Source: Reyranella sp.
Lineage (GTDB): Bacteria > Pseudomonadota > Alphaproteobacteria > Reyranellales > Reyranellaceae
Assembly: GCF_017305915.1 (NCBI RefSeq)
Contig: NZ_JAFKJN010000016.1
Location: forward strand, 186,001-250,000
Reading direction: 5' to 3'
DNA: 64,000 nt
Shown: in pieces, positions 1-9,132 of the stretch
How the letters are laid out: each line of letters begins with the position of its first letter
Numbering within the stretch: position 1 is the first letter of the stretch
Notes under the pieces: model-generated
Told to the model about the DNA's origin: nothing
The model's database searches: none
Seen by the model: only the letters and a program-made list of their open reading frames with translations
Program-made: the position numbers and the translations under genes

Positions 1-397
1 GACAGCAGCGTCTCGACCTCGGCCATGCGTTCCAGCAGCTCGTCGTCGTTGACGAGATCCGACTTGGTGAGCGCGACGATGCCGCGATCGAGGCCGAGCA
101 GGTCCATGATCTGCAGATGCTCGACGGTCTGCGGCTTGATGCCTTCCGCCGCCGACACCACCAGCAGCGCCGCATCGATGCCGGTCGCGCCGGCCAGCAT
201 GTTGTGCACGAAGCGCTCGTGGCCCGGCACGTCGACGAAGCCGAGCTGGCGGCCGTCGCCCAGGTCGGAATAGGCGTAGCCGAGATCGATGGTGATGCCG
301 CGCGCCTTCTCCTCCTTGAGGCGGTCGGCATCGACGCCGGTCAGCGCCTTCACCAGCGCCGTCTTGCCGTGGTCGATGTGGCCTGCGGTGCCGACGA

Positions 398-401
<4 letters not shown>
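1..401 (-). CDS. selB: Selenocysteine-specific elongation factor SelB (N-terminal part, cut by window edge)
   Basis: SelB is the GTPase that carries Sec-tRNA to UGA codons marked by a SECIS element. Only the first 133 residues of the EF-Tu-like GTPase domain are in the window. All G motifs expected there are visible: GHIDHGKT (G1, near residue 7), GITIDLGY (G2), DVPGHE (G3) and TKSD (G4). The ATG at 401 overlaps the selA stop as ATGA, so the two are translationally coupled. A purine-rich GGGAGGGGG ribosome-binding site lies just upstream inside the end of selA. The C-terminal winged-helix part, which would bind the SECIS element, lies outside the window. Identification is secure because of the adjacent selA. 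Confidence 0.95.
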
Positions 402-1828
<1,427 letters not shown>

Positions 1829-1855
1829 GGTTCTTGTCCTTGGGGCGGGGCGGTT

Positions 1856-1882
1856 GGCGCCGGATCCCCCCGATCCGGCGCC
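1856..1882 (-). other. Perfect 11-bp hairpin upstream of selA
   Basis: GGCGCCGGATC and its exact complement are separated by a 5-base C-rich loop. It lies between the stop of the small ORF at 1941-2045 and the selA start. There is no T-tract on the minus strand, so an intrinsic terminator is doubtful. It could stabilise an mRNA end or act as an attenuating leader structure for selAB. Confidence 0.45.
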
Positions 1883-1940
1883 GCCCAGAATGGCTCAGCC
1901 TGCCCGTTCTTTCAAACGGACACCAAACTCCCCCGAAACG

Positions 1941-2045
1941 CTACAGGCCGAAACCGGGCATCGCGACAGCGGTACCGATACGCACCAGGACCAGGATTGC
2001 CGAGCAGGACACGCCCATCAGCACGGCGAAACGCACGTTCTTCAT
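1941..2045 (-). CDS. Small hydrophobic 34-residue protein, hypothetical
   Basis: This short ORF begins at an ATG preceded by GAGGGTGC, a reasonable ribosome-binding site. It encodes one likely membrane segment after MKNVRF, running through AVLMGVSCSAILVLV, and ends in MPGFGL. It lies on the same strand as selA, 112 bases upstream, with a strong hairpin between. I do not recognise a family. A lone N-terminal signal anchor or a membrane micropeptide are both possible. The evidence is the start context and the hydrophobic composition; a chance ORF cannot be excluded. Confidence 0.4.
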   Translation of the reverse strand: MKNVRFAVLMGVSCSAILVLVRIGTAVAMPGFGL

Positions 2046-2179
2046 GTTGCACCCTCGTCTCTTCCACTTCCGCCCGGCTCCCCAGCCGGACCCACGAACG
2101 AGGTTATAGGCGCCTCAACCGTGTCGGTCGCGATACGTTTTTGTATTAATTGTATGGGCGCTGTGGATGCGGAAAACTG

Positions 2180-3427
2180 CTATTTCGCCTTTAAATCCCA
2201 TGCTTTAGCGAGATCGTCGGCGACCACGCGAGCCATGATTCGGTAGCCCTTACTGTCGCCCTTTGTGTCGCGGATGAAATGAATGTCGTCGGCGTAGATC
2301 GTCTCGGGGACGTCCTTGAGGATGTCGCCGAGATCGAAAACCTGCATCCCGCGGTCGCGCAACGTGAGCATGCCGTCGACGATGCGGCGATAGAGCACCG
2401 GGTCGGTCATGTTGGCGCCAGCCGCGCGCTTCTCCTCCTCGGTGAGCGTCTTGCCCCAGCTCGGCACCGGCTGCAGGAAGTAGGCCGACTTCACGTTATT
2501 GTCCTTGGCCACCGCCTCGATCGCGCGCGTGTACTTCTGGTAGAGCACGAGCTGTGTCTGGAACACCTTGTCGCCGTTGCCCTTGACGTCGCTGGGCAGC
2601 GCGAAGATCGAGGTCAGCGTCGTCTTCTTGTTCTTGTCGGCCTTGAAGACGTCCTTGCCCTTGGCCATCGCCTCGATGCCGCGCACGATCATGTAGACGG
2701 CATGGCTGCGGCCGAGGATCGGCATCTGCGCCATCGAGCCCGCGACGCGCCCCATCACCCAGCCGATCGCGGCGTCGCCGAAATTCTCGTCGGCGACGAA
2801 CGGGTTCACATCGGCGAAGTTGCTGAGCGGCCGCTCCAGCCGCTCCTCGGTGTAGGAGCGGAACATGTAGTGCTCGTTGTAGCCGTCGAGGGTCATCACC
2901 GCGTCGACCGAGCTCGCATACATCGAGAACAGGATGAAGGATTGCGGCTCCTTCCACGCGCCGTCGCCGCCGTTCAGCACCAGGAACGGCTTGCCGGTGG
3001 GGCTGACGAAGCGCCTGTTCAGCTCCTCCTCGAGATAGCGCGGCGCCGGCGCCGGCCAGTTCTGCGCGAGCTGTGAGGAGACCGAGCCGCCGACCACCAG
3101 CACGGTGTAGACGTCGTCACGCTTGATGGTCGGGAAGTCGGTGTTCAGCAGGCCGATATTGTTGACGTTGGGCAGGCCGCACGGCGGGTTGCCGTGATGC
3201 ACGAAGGCGACGTAGGGGTGCGGATAGAGCGTGTCGACATAGCGGCAGGACGTGCCCTTGGTGAGATCGCGCACGTAGGTGTTCTGGCTGCGCTGGAACA
3301 GCTCCTCGGCCGAGACGTACCGCCCCTCCTCGATGTAGAGCCAGGCGATCGCCAACAATTCGATCGCGGCGAGCGCGATCACGATCCCGATCAGGGTCGA
3401 GATCCAGCCGAAGATGCGTTGTTTCAT
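2180..3427 (-). CDS. Membrane-anchored SGNH/GDSL hydrolase-like protein
   Basis: The 415-residue protein begins with a membrane helix (about residues 7-30) and continues as a probable periplasmic domain. VVGGSVS (Ser 115) fits SGNH block I, GYNEH (near 184) fits block III, where Asn would support the oxyanion hole, and DDIHF near the C terminus fits the Asp-x-x-His block. The family includes esterases and sugar O-acetyl-modifying enzymes; the substrate cannot be told from the sequence. It is flanked by a small ORF downstream and a GlcG-like gene upstream, neither of which indicates a pathway. Hydrolase fold is moderately sure; activity is inference. Confidence 0.6.
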   Translation of the reverse strand: MKQRIFGWISTLIGIVIALAAIELLAIAWLYIEEGRYVSAEELFQRSQNTYVRDLTKGTSCRYVDTLYPHPYVAFVHHGNPPCGLPNVNNIGLLNTDFPTIKRDDVYTVLVVGGSVSSQLAQNWPAPAPRYLEEELNRRFVSPTGKPFLVLNGGDGAWKEPQSFILFSMYASSVDAVMTLDGYNEHYMFRSYTEERLERPLSNFADVNPFVADENFGDAAIGWVMGRVAGSMAQMPILGRSHAVYMIVRGIEAMAKGKDVFKADKNKKTTLTSIFALPSDVKGNGDKVFQTQLVLYQKYTRAIEAVAKDNNVKSAYFLQPVPSWGKTLTEEEKRAAGANMTDPVLYRRIVDGMLTLRDRGMQVFDLGDILKDVPETIYADDIHFIRDTKGDSKGYRIMARVVADDLAKAWDLKAK

Positions 3428-3533
3428 CGTCCCTGCGCGTCCCTTGCACCTGCTCCGCCCGACCCTCGCGGGGCGGGCGGACTATAGCGGCGATGCGGCA
3501 GGCGACAAGGCGTCGGACGGACCCCGCGACGCG

Positions 3534-4034
3534 CTATTTGGCGGCGTTGGCGCCGGCCATGGCGACTTCGGCGTCCTGGTTGGCCATGACGCCCGACGCC
3601 CCGATTCCGCCGATGATCTTGCCGTCGACCACGATCGGGACGCCGCCCTCGAGCGGTGTGGCGTCCTTGACCGCGAGCAGGCGCAGGTTGGCACCGCCCT
3701 GGGCGATCGCATCCTGCAGCGCCTTGGTCGGGCGCTTGAAGTTGTTCGCGGTCGTCGCCTTGCCGATGGCAATCGCGACGCTGGCATTCTGCGTGTTGTC
3801 GAGCTTCGAGAAGGCGACGAGATGGCCGCCGGTGTCGACGATGGCGATCGCCACCGGCCAGTTGTTCTTCTTGGCCTCTGCTTCAGCGGCAGCCAACGCC
3901 TTCTTGGCGGCTTCGAAGCCGATGCTCATGCCGTAGGGTGGTGGCGGCGGCGCGGCCGGCGTGGTCTGGGCTCCGACACCAATCGGCGCCAGCAACAAGG
4001 CAGCGCCCAGCGCCGCAATCATCATACTCCTCAT
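3534..4034 (-). CDS. Secreted GlcG/HbpS-family (DUF336) protein
   Basis: The 166-residue protein has a signal peptide ending near VGAQ, then a Pro-rich linker and a GlcG/HbpS domain. Typical blocks are present: AIVDTGGHLVAF, NASVAIAIGKA, GGVPIVVDGKIIGGIGASG and the closing D-A-E-V-A-x-A-G-A stretch. Members bind haem or small ligands and are often found near oxidative or organic-acid metabolism; the true role is uncertain. GGGAGAG lies six bases before the ATG at 4034. The neighbours are the SGNH gene downstream and pxpA upstream on the same strand, with about 100 bases on each side, so it is probably a single-gene unit. Confidence 0.75.
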   Translation of the reverse strand: MRSMMIAALGAALLLAPIGVGAQTTPAAPPPPPYGMSIGFEAAKKALAAAEAEAKKNNWPVAIAIVDTGGHLVAFSKLDNTQNASVAIAIGKATTANNFKRPTKALQDAIAQGGANLRLLAVKDATPLEGGVPIVVDGKIIGGIGASGVMANQDAEVAMAGANAAK

Positions 4035-4132
4035 GTGTTTCTCTCCCTGCCGCCCATCCTGGCTCGGGCGTGCGGTCAGTATGCGGGAGAGGAAGCCGGC
4101 CAGCAGGACAACCGGCGGTCACATCTCGGTGT

Positions 4133-4930
4133 TCAGTGTGCGAGGCTCGGCAGCTCGGTCAACGGCACGATCTTGATACCGGCCGTCTCCAGGCCCTCCC
4201 GCACCGCCTTCGACACCGCGACCGCAGTCGGGCCGTCGCCGTGCACGCAGATCGAATCGACTCGGCAGGGAATGCGCTTACCCGAGGTCGAGTAGATCGC
4301 CTGCTCCTCGACCATGCGCCGCACGCCGGCCACCGCCTGCGCCGGGTCCTTGATCATCGAGTTCGCTTCCTTGCGCGGCGTCAGCATGCCGGTGTCGGTG
4401 TAGGTGCGGTCGGCGAAGACCTCCTCCGCCGCGCGCAGGCCGTACTTGCGCGCCGCCTTGCCCTGCTCGGTATTGGCCTGGCAGAGGAAGATCAGGTCGC
4501 GGTCGACGGCCTTGGTCGCGCGCGCGATCGCCTCCGACATCTCGGCGCTGTCGGCCGACATGTTGGCCATCATGCCGTGCGGCTTCATGTGCGTGACCTT
4601 GGCGCCATGCATCGCCGCGATCGCCTGCAGCGCGCCGATCTGGTAGGCGATGTTGGCCTCGAGCTCTTTGATCGTGAGGTTGATCACGCGGCGGCCGAAG
4701 CCCTGCAGGTCGGCGAAGCCGGGATGGGCACCGATCGAGACGCCGTTGTCCTTGCACAGCCTGACCGTGTCCATCATCACCACCGGGTCGCTGGCGTGGA
4801 AGCCGCAGGCCACGTTGGCCGAGCGCACGATCTTCAGCACCTCGGCGTCGTTGCCCATCACCCACGGGCCGAAGCTCTCGCCGAGATCGGAGTTGATGTT
4901 GACCATTCCAACGTTGGTGCCAGCGGCCAT
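4133..4930 (-). CDS. pxpA: 5-oxoprolinase subunit A (LamB/YcsF family)
   Basis: PxpA works with PxpB and PxpC in ATP-dependent opening of 5-oxoproline (pyroglutamate) to glutamate. The 265-residue sequence carries the family's N-terminal NINSDLGESFG, ANVACGFHASDP and IGAHPGFADLQGFGRR blocks and the HMKPHGMMAN and CVHGDGP blocks. AAGGAG lies seven bases before the ATG at 4930. The gene points away from pxpBC with only 37 bases between the starts, whereas these genes usually sit in one direction in one operon. Assignment by family is secure. Confidence 0.92.
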   Translation of the reverse strand: MAAGTNVGMVNINSDLGESFGPWVMGNDAEVLKIVRSANVACGFHASDPVVMMDTVRLCKDNGVSIGAHPGFADLQGFGRRVINLTIKELEANIAYQIGALQAIAAMHGAKVTHMKPHGMMANMSADSAEMSEAIARATKAVDRDLIFLCQANTEQGKAARKYGLRAAEEVFADRTYTDTGMLTPRKEANSMIKDPAQAVAGVRRMVEEQAIYSTSGKRIPCRVDSICVHGDGPTAVAVSKAVREGLETAGIKIVPLTELPSLAH

Positions 4931-4968
4931 GGAAGACTCCTTGGATCGATGCCGTTATCCTATCAGAC

Positions 4969-5724
4969 GTGAGCGTACGGTACCTCTCCTGCGGCGACAC
5001 CGCCTTCTCCGTCGAATTCGGCAACGAAATCTCGCCCCAGATCAACGGCCAGGTGATGGCGCTGCATGCCGCCATCGGCCAGGCCCGGGCGGCCGGCGGC
5101 CTCGGCGGGCTGGTCGAAACCGTGCCCAGCATGCGGGCGCTGATGGTCACCTACGACCCGCTCGCCACCACGCGCGCCGAGCTGCAGCCGCAGATCGACG
5201 CCCTGATCGCCCGCGGGTTGGCGACCGACGCCGTCGGCCGGAAGGTGCGGATCCCGTGCTGCTATGACGGCGAGGAGTTCGCCCCCGACCTGGCCGAGGT
5301 CGCCGAGCGCACCAGGAAGACACCCGAGCAGGTGATCGCCGCCCACCTCGCCTCGCCCTTCAAGGTCTACGTGCTGGGCTTCATGCCCGGCCTCGCCTAC
5401 ATCGCCGGCCTCGATCCGACGCTCTACCTGCCGCGCCGCGCCCAGCCGCGCGTGCGCCTGCCGCGCTCGACCGTCGCCATCGCGATGGACATGACGACCA
5501 TCTATCCCTTCGAGAGTCCCGGCGGCTGGCACCTGATCGGCCGCACGCCGCTCTGGATGTTCGACCAGCGCCGCGAGCAGCCGGTGTTTCTGGCGCCGGG
5601 CGATTTGCTCACCTTCGAGCGCATCGACCGGGCGCAGTACGACGCGATCGCGCAGAAGGTCGAAGCCGGCACGCTGGACTGGTCGCTGTTTTACAGCGAC
5701 TGGTCGGAGCTGATCGAGCCATGA
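4969..5724 (+). CDS. pxpB: 5-oxoprolinase subunit B (KipI/allophanate hydrolase subunit 1 family)
   Basis: The 251-residue protein has the expected CGDTAFSVEFG start, VTYDP, PCCYDGEEFAPDL and the strongly conserved GFMPGLAYIAGLDP and SPGGWHLIGRTP blocks. With PxpC it forms the ATP-using half of 5-oxoprolinase. The start is a GTG at 4969 with only a weak ribosome-binding site. Its stop overlaps the pxpC start as ATGA. It is divergent from pxpA, so the 37-base gap must hold overlapping promoters for both directions or one of them lies within the other gene. Confidence 0.92.
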   Translation: MSVRYLSCGDTAFSVEFGNEISPQINGQVMALHAAIGQARAAGGLGGLVETVPSMRALMVTYDPLATTRAELQPQIDALIARGLATDAVGRKVRIPCCYDGEEFAPDLAEVAERTRKTPEQVIAAHLASPFKVYVLGFMPGLAYIAGLDPTLYLPRRAQPRVRLPRSTVAIAMDMTTIYPFESPGGWHLIGRTPLWMFDQRREQPVFLAPGDLLTFERIDRAQYDAIAQKVEAGTLDWSLFYSDWSELIEP

Positions 5725-6761
5725 GCGCGCTGAAGGTGGTCCGCCCCGGCCTGTTCGACACGGTGCAGGACCTCGGCCGCATCGGCTACATGGCGCTCGG
5801 CATGCCGACCGCGGGCGCGATGGACCGTGTCGGCCTCGCGCTCGCCAATGCATTGGCCGGCAATCCGGCGAACACCGCCGGACTCGAGATCGGTGTCATG
5901 GGGCCTGACCTGCTGGTCGAGGCCGAGTCGGTGCGCATCGCGCTCACAGGGCCCTTGTCGCCGGCGCTGATCGAAGGCGATTCGCCGCCCAAGCCGCTGG
6001 AGTCCGACCGCTCGCATCTGCTGAAGCGCGGCCAGATCCTGCGGGTCGGCATGGTCGAGGGCTCGAGCACCGCCTATCTCGCGGTTGCCGGCGGCTTCAC
6101 GATCGCGCCGTTCATGGGCAGCCTGTCGACCTATGCCCGTGCCGGCATCGGCGGCTTCGAGGGCCGCAAGCTCGCCGCGGACGACGTGCTGCCGCTCAAG
6201 CTCGACAGCGCGCCGGCGGGCGATGAGCGCAAGCTCGCCGGGCCGTTCGACTATGGCAGCGGTCCGATCCGGGTGATCTGGGGGCCGCAGGACGACTATT
6301 TCAGCGAGGCTGGGCGGCAGACGTTCGTGACGTCGGAGTACACGGTCTCCAAGGAAGCTGACCGCATGGGCATCCGCTTCGAGGGCCCGACCATCGAGCA
6401 CTCAAAGGGCGCCGACATCATCTCCGACGGCATCGGTCCGGGTGCCATCCAGGTGCCGGGCGCGGGCCTGCCGATCGTGCTGCTGGGTGACCGCCAGACG
6501 GTCGGTGGCTATTCCAAAATAGCGACCGTGGCCTCGGTCGACCTGCCGCGGCTGGGGCGCCTGCTGCCGGGCCGCACGGTGCGCTTCGCGGCGGTCAGCG
6601 TCGCGGACGCCGAGAGCCTGCGCCGCGAGCAGGACGCGCGGGTACAGCGTGCCATCGCCGGCTTCCAGGTCGCACGCCCGGCGGGCGGCATCGACCTTGC
6701 CCGGCTCTACGAAGAGAACCTGATCGACGGAATCGTCTACGAGCGCGAGGCGGTCACCTAG
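5721..6761 (+). CDS. pxpC: 5-oxoprolinase subunit C (KipA/allophanate hydrolase subunit 2 family)
   Basis: The 346-residue protein carries the family opening LFDTVQDLGRIGYMALGMP, the AMDRVGLALANALAGN block, and RVIWGPQDDYF and YKVS-type segments (YTVSKEADRMGIRFEG) in the middle. It partners PxpB in phosphorylating 5-oxoproline. The gene overlaps pxpB by four bases (ATGA), so the two are translationally coupled. Its TAG stop is shared in a CTAG with the convergent small ORF at 6758-6928. Nothing looks degenerate and the length is typical. Confidence 0.92.
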   Translation: MSALKVVRPGLFDTVQDLGRIGYMALGMPTAGAMDRVGLALANALAGNPANTAGLEIGVMGPDLLVEAESVRIALTGPLSPALIEGDSPPKPLESDRSHLLKRGQILRVGMVEGSSTAYLAVAGGFTIAPFMGSLSTYARAGIGGFEGRKLAADDVLPLKLDSAPAGDERKLAGPFDYGSGPIRVIWGPQDDYFSEAGRQTFVTSEYTVSKEADRMGIRFEGPTIEHSKGADIISDGIGPGAIQVPGAGLPIVLLGDRQTVGGYSKIATVASVDLPRLGRLLPGRTVRFAAVSVADAESLRREQDARVQRAIAGFQVARPAGGIDLARLYEENLIDGIVYEREAVT

Positions 6762-6928
6762 TCGCTGACCGGATCGCTCACCCGCAGTGTCGTCGACGGC
6801 GTTACAGCGATCTCGGCGGCGCTGTAGCTGATCTTCGGCCCGCCCCAGGCCAGTCCATAGAACTGCCAGGCGGCCACGATCGCCAAGACGACCAGGATGG
6901 GAATGGAGATATCGAATTTACCGTTCAT
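6758..6928 (-). CDS. Small single-pass membrane protein, hypothetical
   Basis: From the ATG at 6928 this encodes 56 residues. A membrane segment (ISIPILVVLAIVAAWQFYGL) follows a short N-terminal stretch, and a polar tail with SYSAAEIAV follows. An upstream in-frame start at 7024 would give 88 residues, but the added part looks less protein-like. No strong ribosome-binding site is visible at either start. It converges with pxpC, the two stops sharing CTAG. I recognise no family. Confidence 0.4.
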   Translation of the reverse strand: MNGKFDISIPILVVLAIVAAWQFYGLAWGGPKISYSAAEIAVTPSTTLRVSDPVSD

Positions 6929-7075
6929 TGGGAACCACGCAGGTACTGGCGCAGTGATAACGCCCGACCCGGTGGAAAGACCCATCAAACACGCATCGGC
7001 GAGATCACCGATACAACTTTCCAAGAATCTCGATACGCCTACGACGCATCTATTGCGTCGCGATTCGATCCCGCC

Positions 7076-7492
7076 CTAGCGCGATGCGGACTTCTCCTGG
7101 TCTTCGCGCGTACCCATGGCGTCGAACGACAGCCGGCCGGGGCCGCTGACGTAAAGCGACAGCAGGCCGCCGGCGATGGCGGCGTTCTTGAGGAAGTGGA
7201 ACACCTGCGCGCGGTCGGCGAAGTTGGCGTGGAACAGCAGTGCAGTAACGACGCAGAAGCCGGCCAGCACCAGGCAGATGAACCGCGTGCGGTAGCCCGC
7301 GATGATCAGGACGGCGCCCGCCAGCTCGACGAAGATCGCGATCGGCAGCAGGCCACCGATCACGCCATGGCGCGTCAGGAAGATCGCCGTCTCGTCGTAG
7401 CCCTGCACCTGGCCGATGCCCGACCACAGGAAAAGGCTGCCCATAAGAAAGCGCGCTACGAGCAGGACGCTGCTCTCGCCGGTTTCGTCCAT
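7076..7492 (-). CDS. DoxX family membrane protein
   Basis: The 138-residue protein has four predicted membrane helices and the DoxX pattern: LVARFLMGSLFLWSGIGQ at the start, then a polar loop, VELAGAVLIIAGYRTR, and a last helix near NAAIAGGLLSLYV. DoxX members are small quinone-linked or redox-associated membrane proteins; most are uncharacterised. The gene is divergent from the carboxyltransferase at 7582 with an 89-base gap. No direct functional partner is adjacent. Confidence 0.8.
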   Translation of the reverse strand: MDETGESSVLLVARFLMGSLFLWSGIGQVQGYDETAIFLTRHGVIGGLLPIAIFVELAGAVLIIAGYRTRFICLVLAGFCVVTALLFHANFADRAQVFHFLKNAAIAGGLLSLYVSGPGRLSFDAMGTREDQEKSASR

Positions 7493-7581
7493 CGGTCGTC
7501 TCCCCGCCTCGGACCGGTTCCAGTATAGCCGATGCGGCCGGGCCTTGGTACGAACGAAGCTGTCCGAGGGAGTGAAACAAG

Positions 7582-9132
7582 ATGAGCTGGCAACCGGAAC
7601 TCGACGAGCTGCGCCGCCGCCAGGAAATGACCCAGCAGATGGGCGGCACCGACAAGGTGAAGCGCCAGCACGATGGCGGCCGCCTCACCGTGCGCGAGCG
7701 CATCGAGCGGCTGGTCGATACAGGCACCTTCCGCGAGGTCGGCAGCATCGCCGGCAAGGCCGACTACGACGGCAACAACGACCTGGTCCAGCTGACCCCG
7801 GCCAACGCCGTGATGGGGCGCGCCCGGATCGACGGCCGGCATGTCGCGGTGACCGGGGACGACTTCACCGTGCGCGGTGGCTCGGCCGATGCCACGATCA
7901 AGGAGAAGGACCTCTTCATCGAGCGCTACGCCAACCAGTTCCGCGTGCCCTTGATCCGCATGATCGAGGGCTCGGGCGGGGGAGGATCGGTCAAGACCAT
8001 CGAGACCACCGGCCGCGCCAACGTGCCGGGGGTGCGCGGCTGGGAGATGGTGGTCAACAACATGGGTACCGTGCCGGTGGTCGGGCTGGGGCTGGGCTCG
8101 GTCGCGGGATTGGGCGCGGCGCGGCTCGCCGCCACGCACTACTCGGTGATGGTGAAGGAGATCTCGGCGATGTTCGTCGCCGGCCCGCCGGTGGTGAATC
8201 GCCTGAGCCCCAGGCAATTCGACAAGCAGGAGCTGGGTGGCTGGGAGATCCAGCTTCGTGCCGGCGCGATCGACGAGGCGGCCGACAGCGAGGACGAGGC
8301 CTTCGCCTTCGCCCGCCGGTTCCTCTCCTACATGCCGTCGTCGGTCTACGACCTGCCGGCGCGCGGGCCGATCACCGACTCGCCCGACCGCCGCGAGGAA
8401 TCGCTGTTCGACGCCATCCCGCGCGACACCCGCAAGGTCTATCGCATCCGGCCGATCATCGAGAAGGTCGTCGACCAGGGCAGCTTCTTCGAGATGGGCA
8501 GGCTCTACGGCCGCTCGGTGGTCACCGGGCTGGCGCGCGTCGACGGCTGGCCGATCGCGGTGATGGCGAGCGATCCGATGTTCTACGGCGGCGGCTGGAC
8601 GGCCGATGCCTGCCAGAAGGTCGAGCGCTTCGTCGATACGGCGCAGACCTTCCACCTGCCGGTCGTCTATTTCTGCGACTGTCCGGGCTTCCTGATCGGG
8701 CTCGAAGCCGAGAAGAGCGGCGTCATCCGCCAAGGCGTGCGGGCGATGTCGGCGATGTTCCAGACCACGGTGCCGTGGTGCAGCTTCATCATCCGCAACG
8801 CCTTCGGCGTCGCCGGCGCGGCTCACCAGAACGGCGGGCGGCTGAACTGGCGCTATGCCTGGCCGTCAGGCCGCTGGGGCTCGCTGCCGCTCGAAGGCGG
8901 CATCGAAGCCGCCTATCGCGCCGATCTCGACGCCGCGTCCGATCGCAAGGCCAAGATGGACGAGATCGAGGACCGGCTGAACAAGCTGCGCTCGCCGTTC
9001 CGCAGCGCCGAGACCTTCTGGATCGAGGAGATCATCGACCCGCGCGATACCCGCAAGATCCTGTGCGAGTTCGTGGAGGTTGCCGCCCCGGTGCGCGGCA
9101 TGGGTCCGAGCACGCACTGGATGCGACCCTAG
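7582..9132 (+). CDS. Acyl-CoA carboxylase, carboxyltransferase (beta) subunit
   Basis: The 516-residue protein belongs to the biotin-dependent carboxyltransferase family (PccB/MccB/AccD5 type). It shows both crotonase-like halves: RLTVRERIERLVDTGTF, GRARIDGRHVAVTGDDFTVRGG and EGSGGGGS in the N-terminal half, and DCPGFLIGLEAEKSG with the acyl-CoA-binding region and a polar end in the C-terminal half. It would move CO2 from carboxybiotin to an acyl-CoA; propionyl-, methylcrotonyl- or another CoA cannot be told apart here. No biotin carboxylase alpha subunit is nearby, so the partner lies elsewhere. GGGAG precedes the ATG. The stop overlaps the convergent membrane gene. Confidence 0.85.
   Translation: MSWQPELDELRRRQEMTQQMGGTDKVKRQHDGGRLTVRERIERLVDTGTFREVGSIAGKADYDGNNDLVQLTPANAVMGRARIDGRHVAVTGDDFTVRGGSADATIKEKDLFIERYANQFRVPLIRMIEGSGGGGSVKTIETTGRANVPGVRGWEMVVNNMGTVPVVGLGLGSVAGLGAARLAATHYSVMVKEISAMFVAGPPVVNRLSPRQFDKQELGGWEIQLRAGAIDEAADSEDEAFAFARRFLSYMPSSVYDLPARGPITDSPDRREESLFDAIPRDTRKVYRIRPIIEKVVDQGSFFEMGRLYGRSVVTGLARVDGWPIAVMASDPMFYGGGWTADACQKVERFVDTAQTFHLPVVYFCDCPGFLIGLEAEKSGVIRQGVRAMSAMFQTTVPWCSFIIRNAFGVAGAAHQNGGRLNWRYAWPSGRWGSLPLEGGIEAAYRADLDAASDRKAKMDEIEDRLNKLRSPFRSAETFWIEEIIDPRDTRKILCEFVEVAAPVRGMGPSTHWMRP

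Noticed and set aside
1829..2180. Possible tRNA-Sec (selC) near selAB
   Set aside because: A TTCAA in a small stem near 1910 looked like a TCA anticodon loop, but no acceptor, D or T arm can be formed around it.
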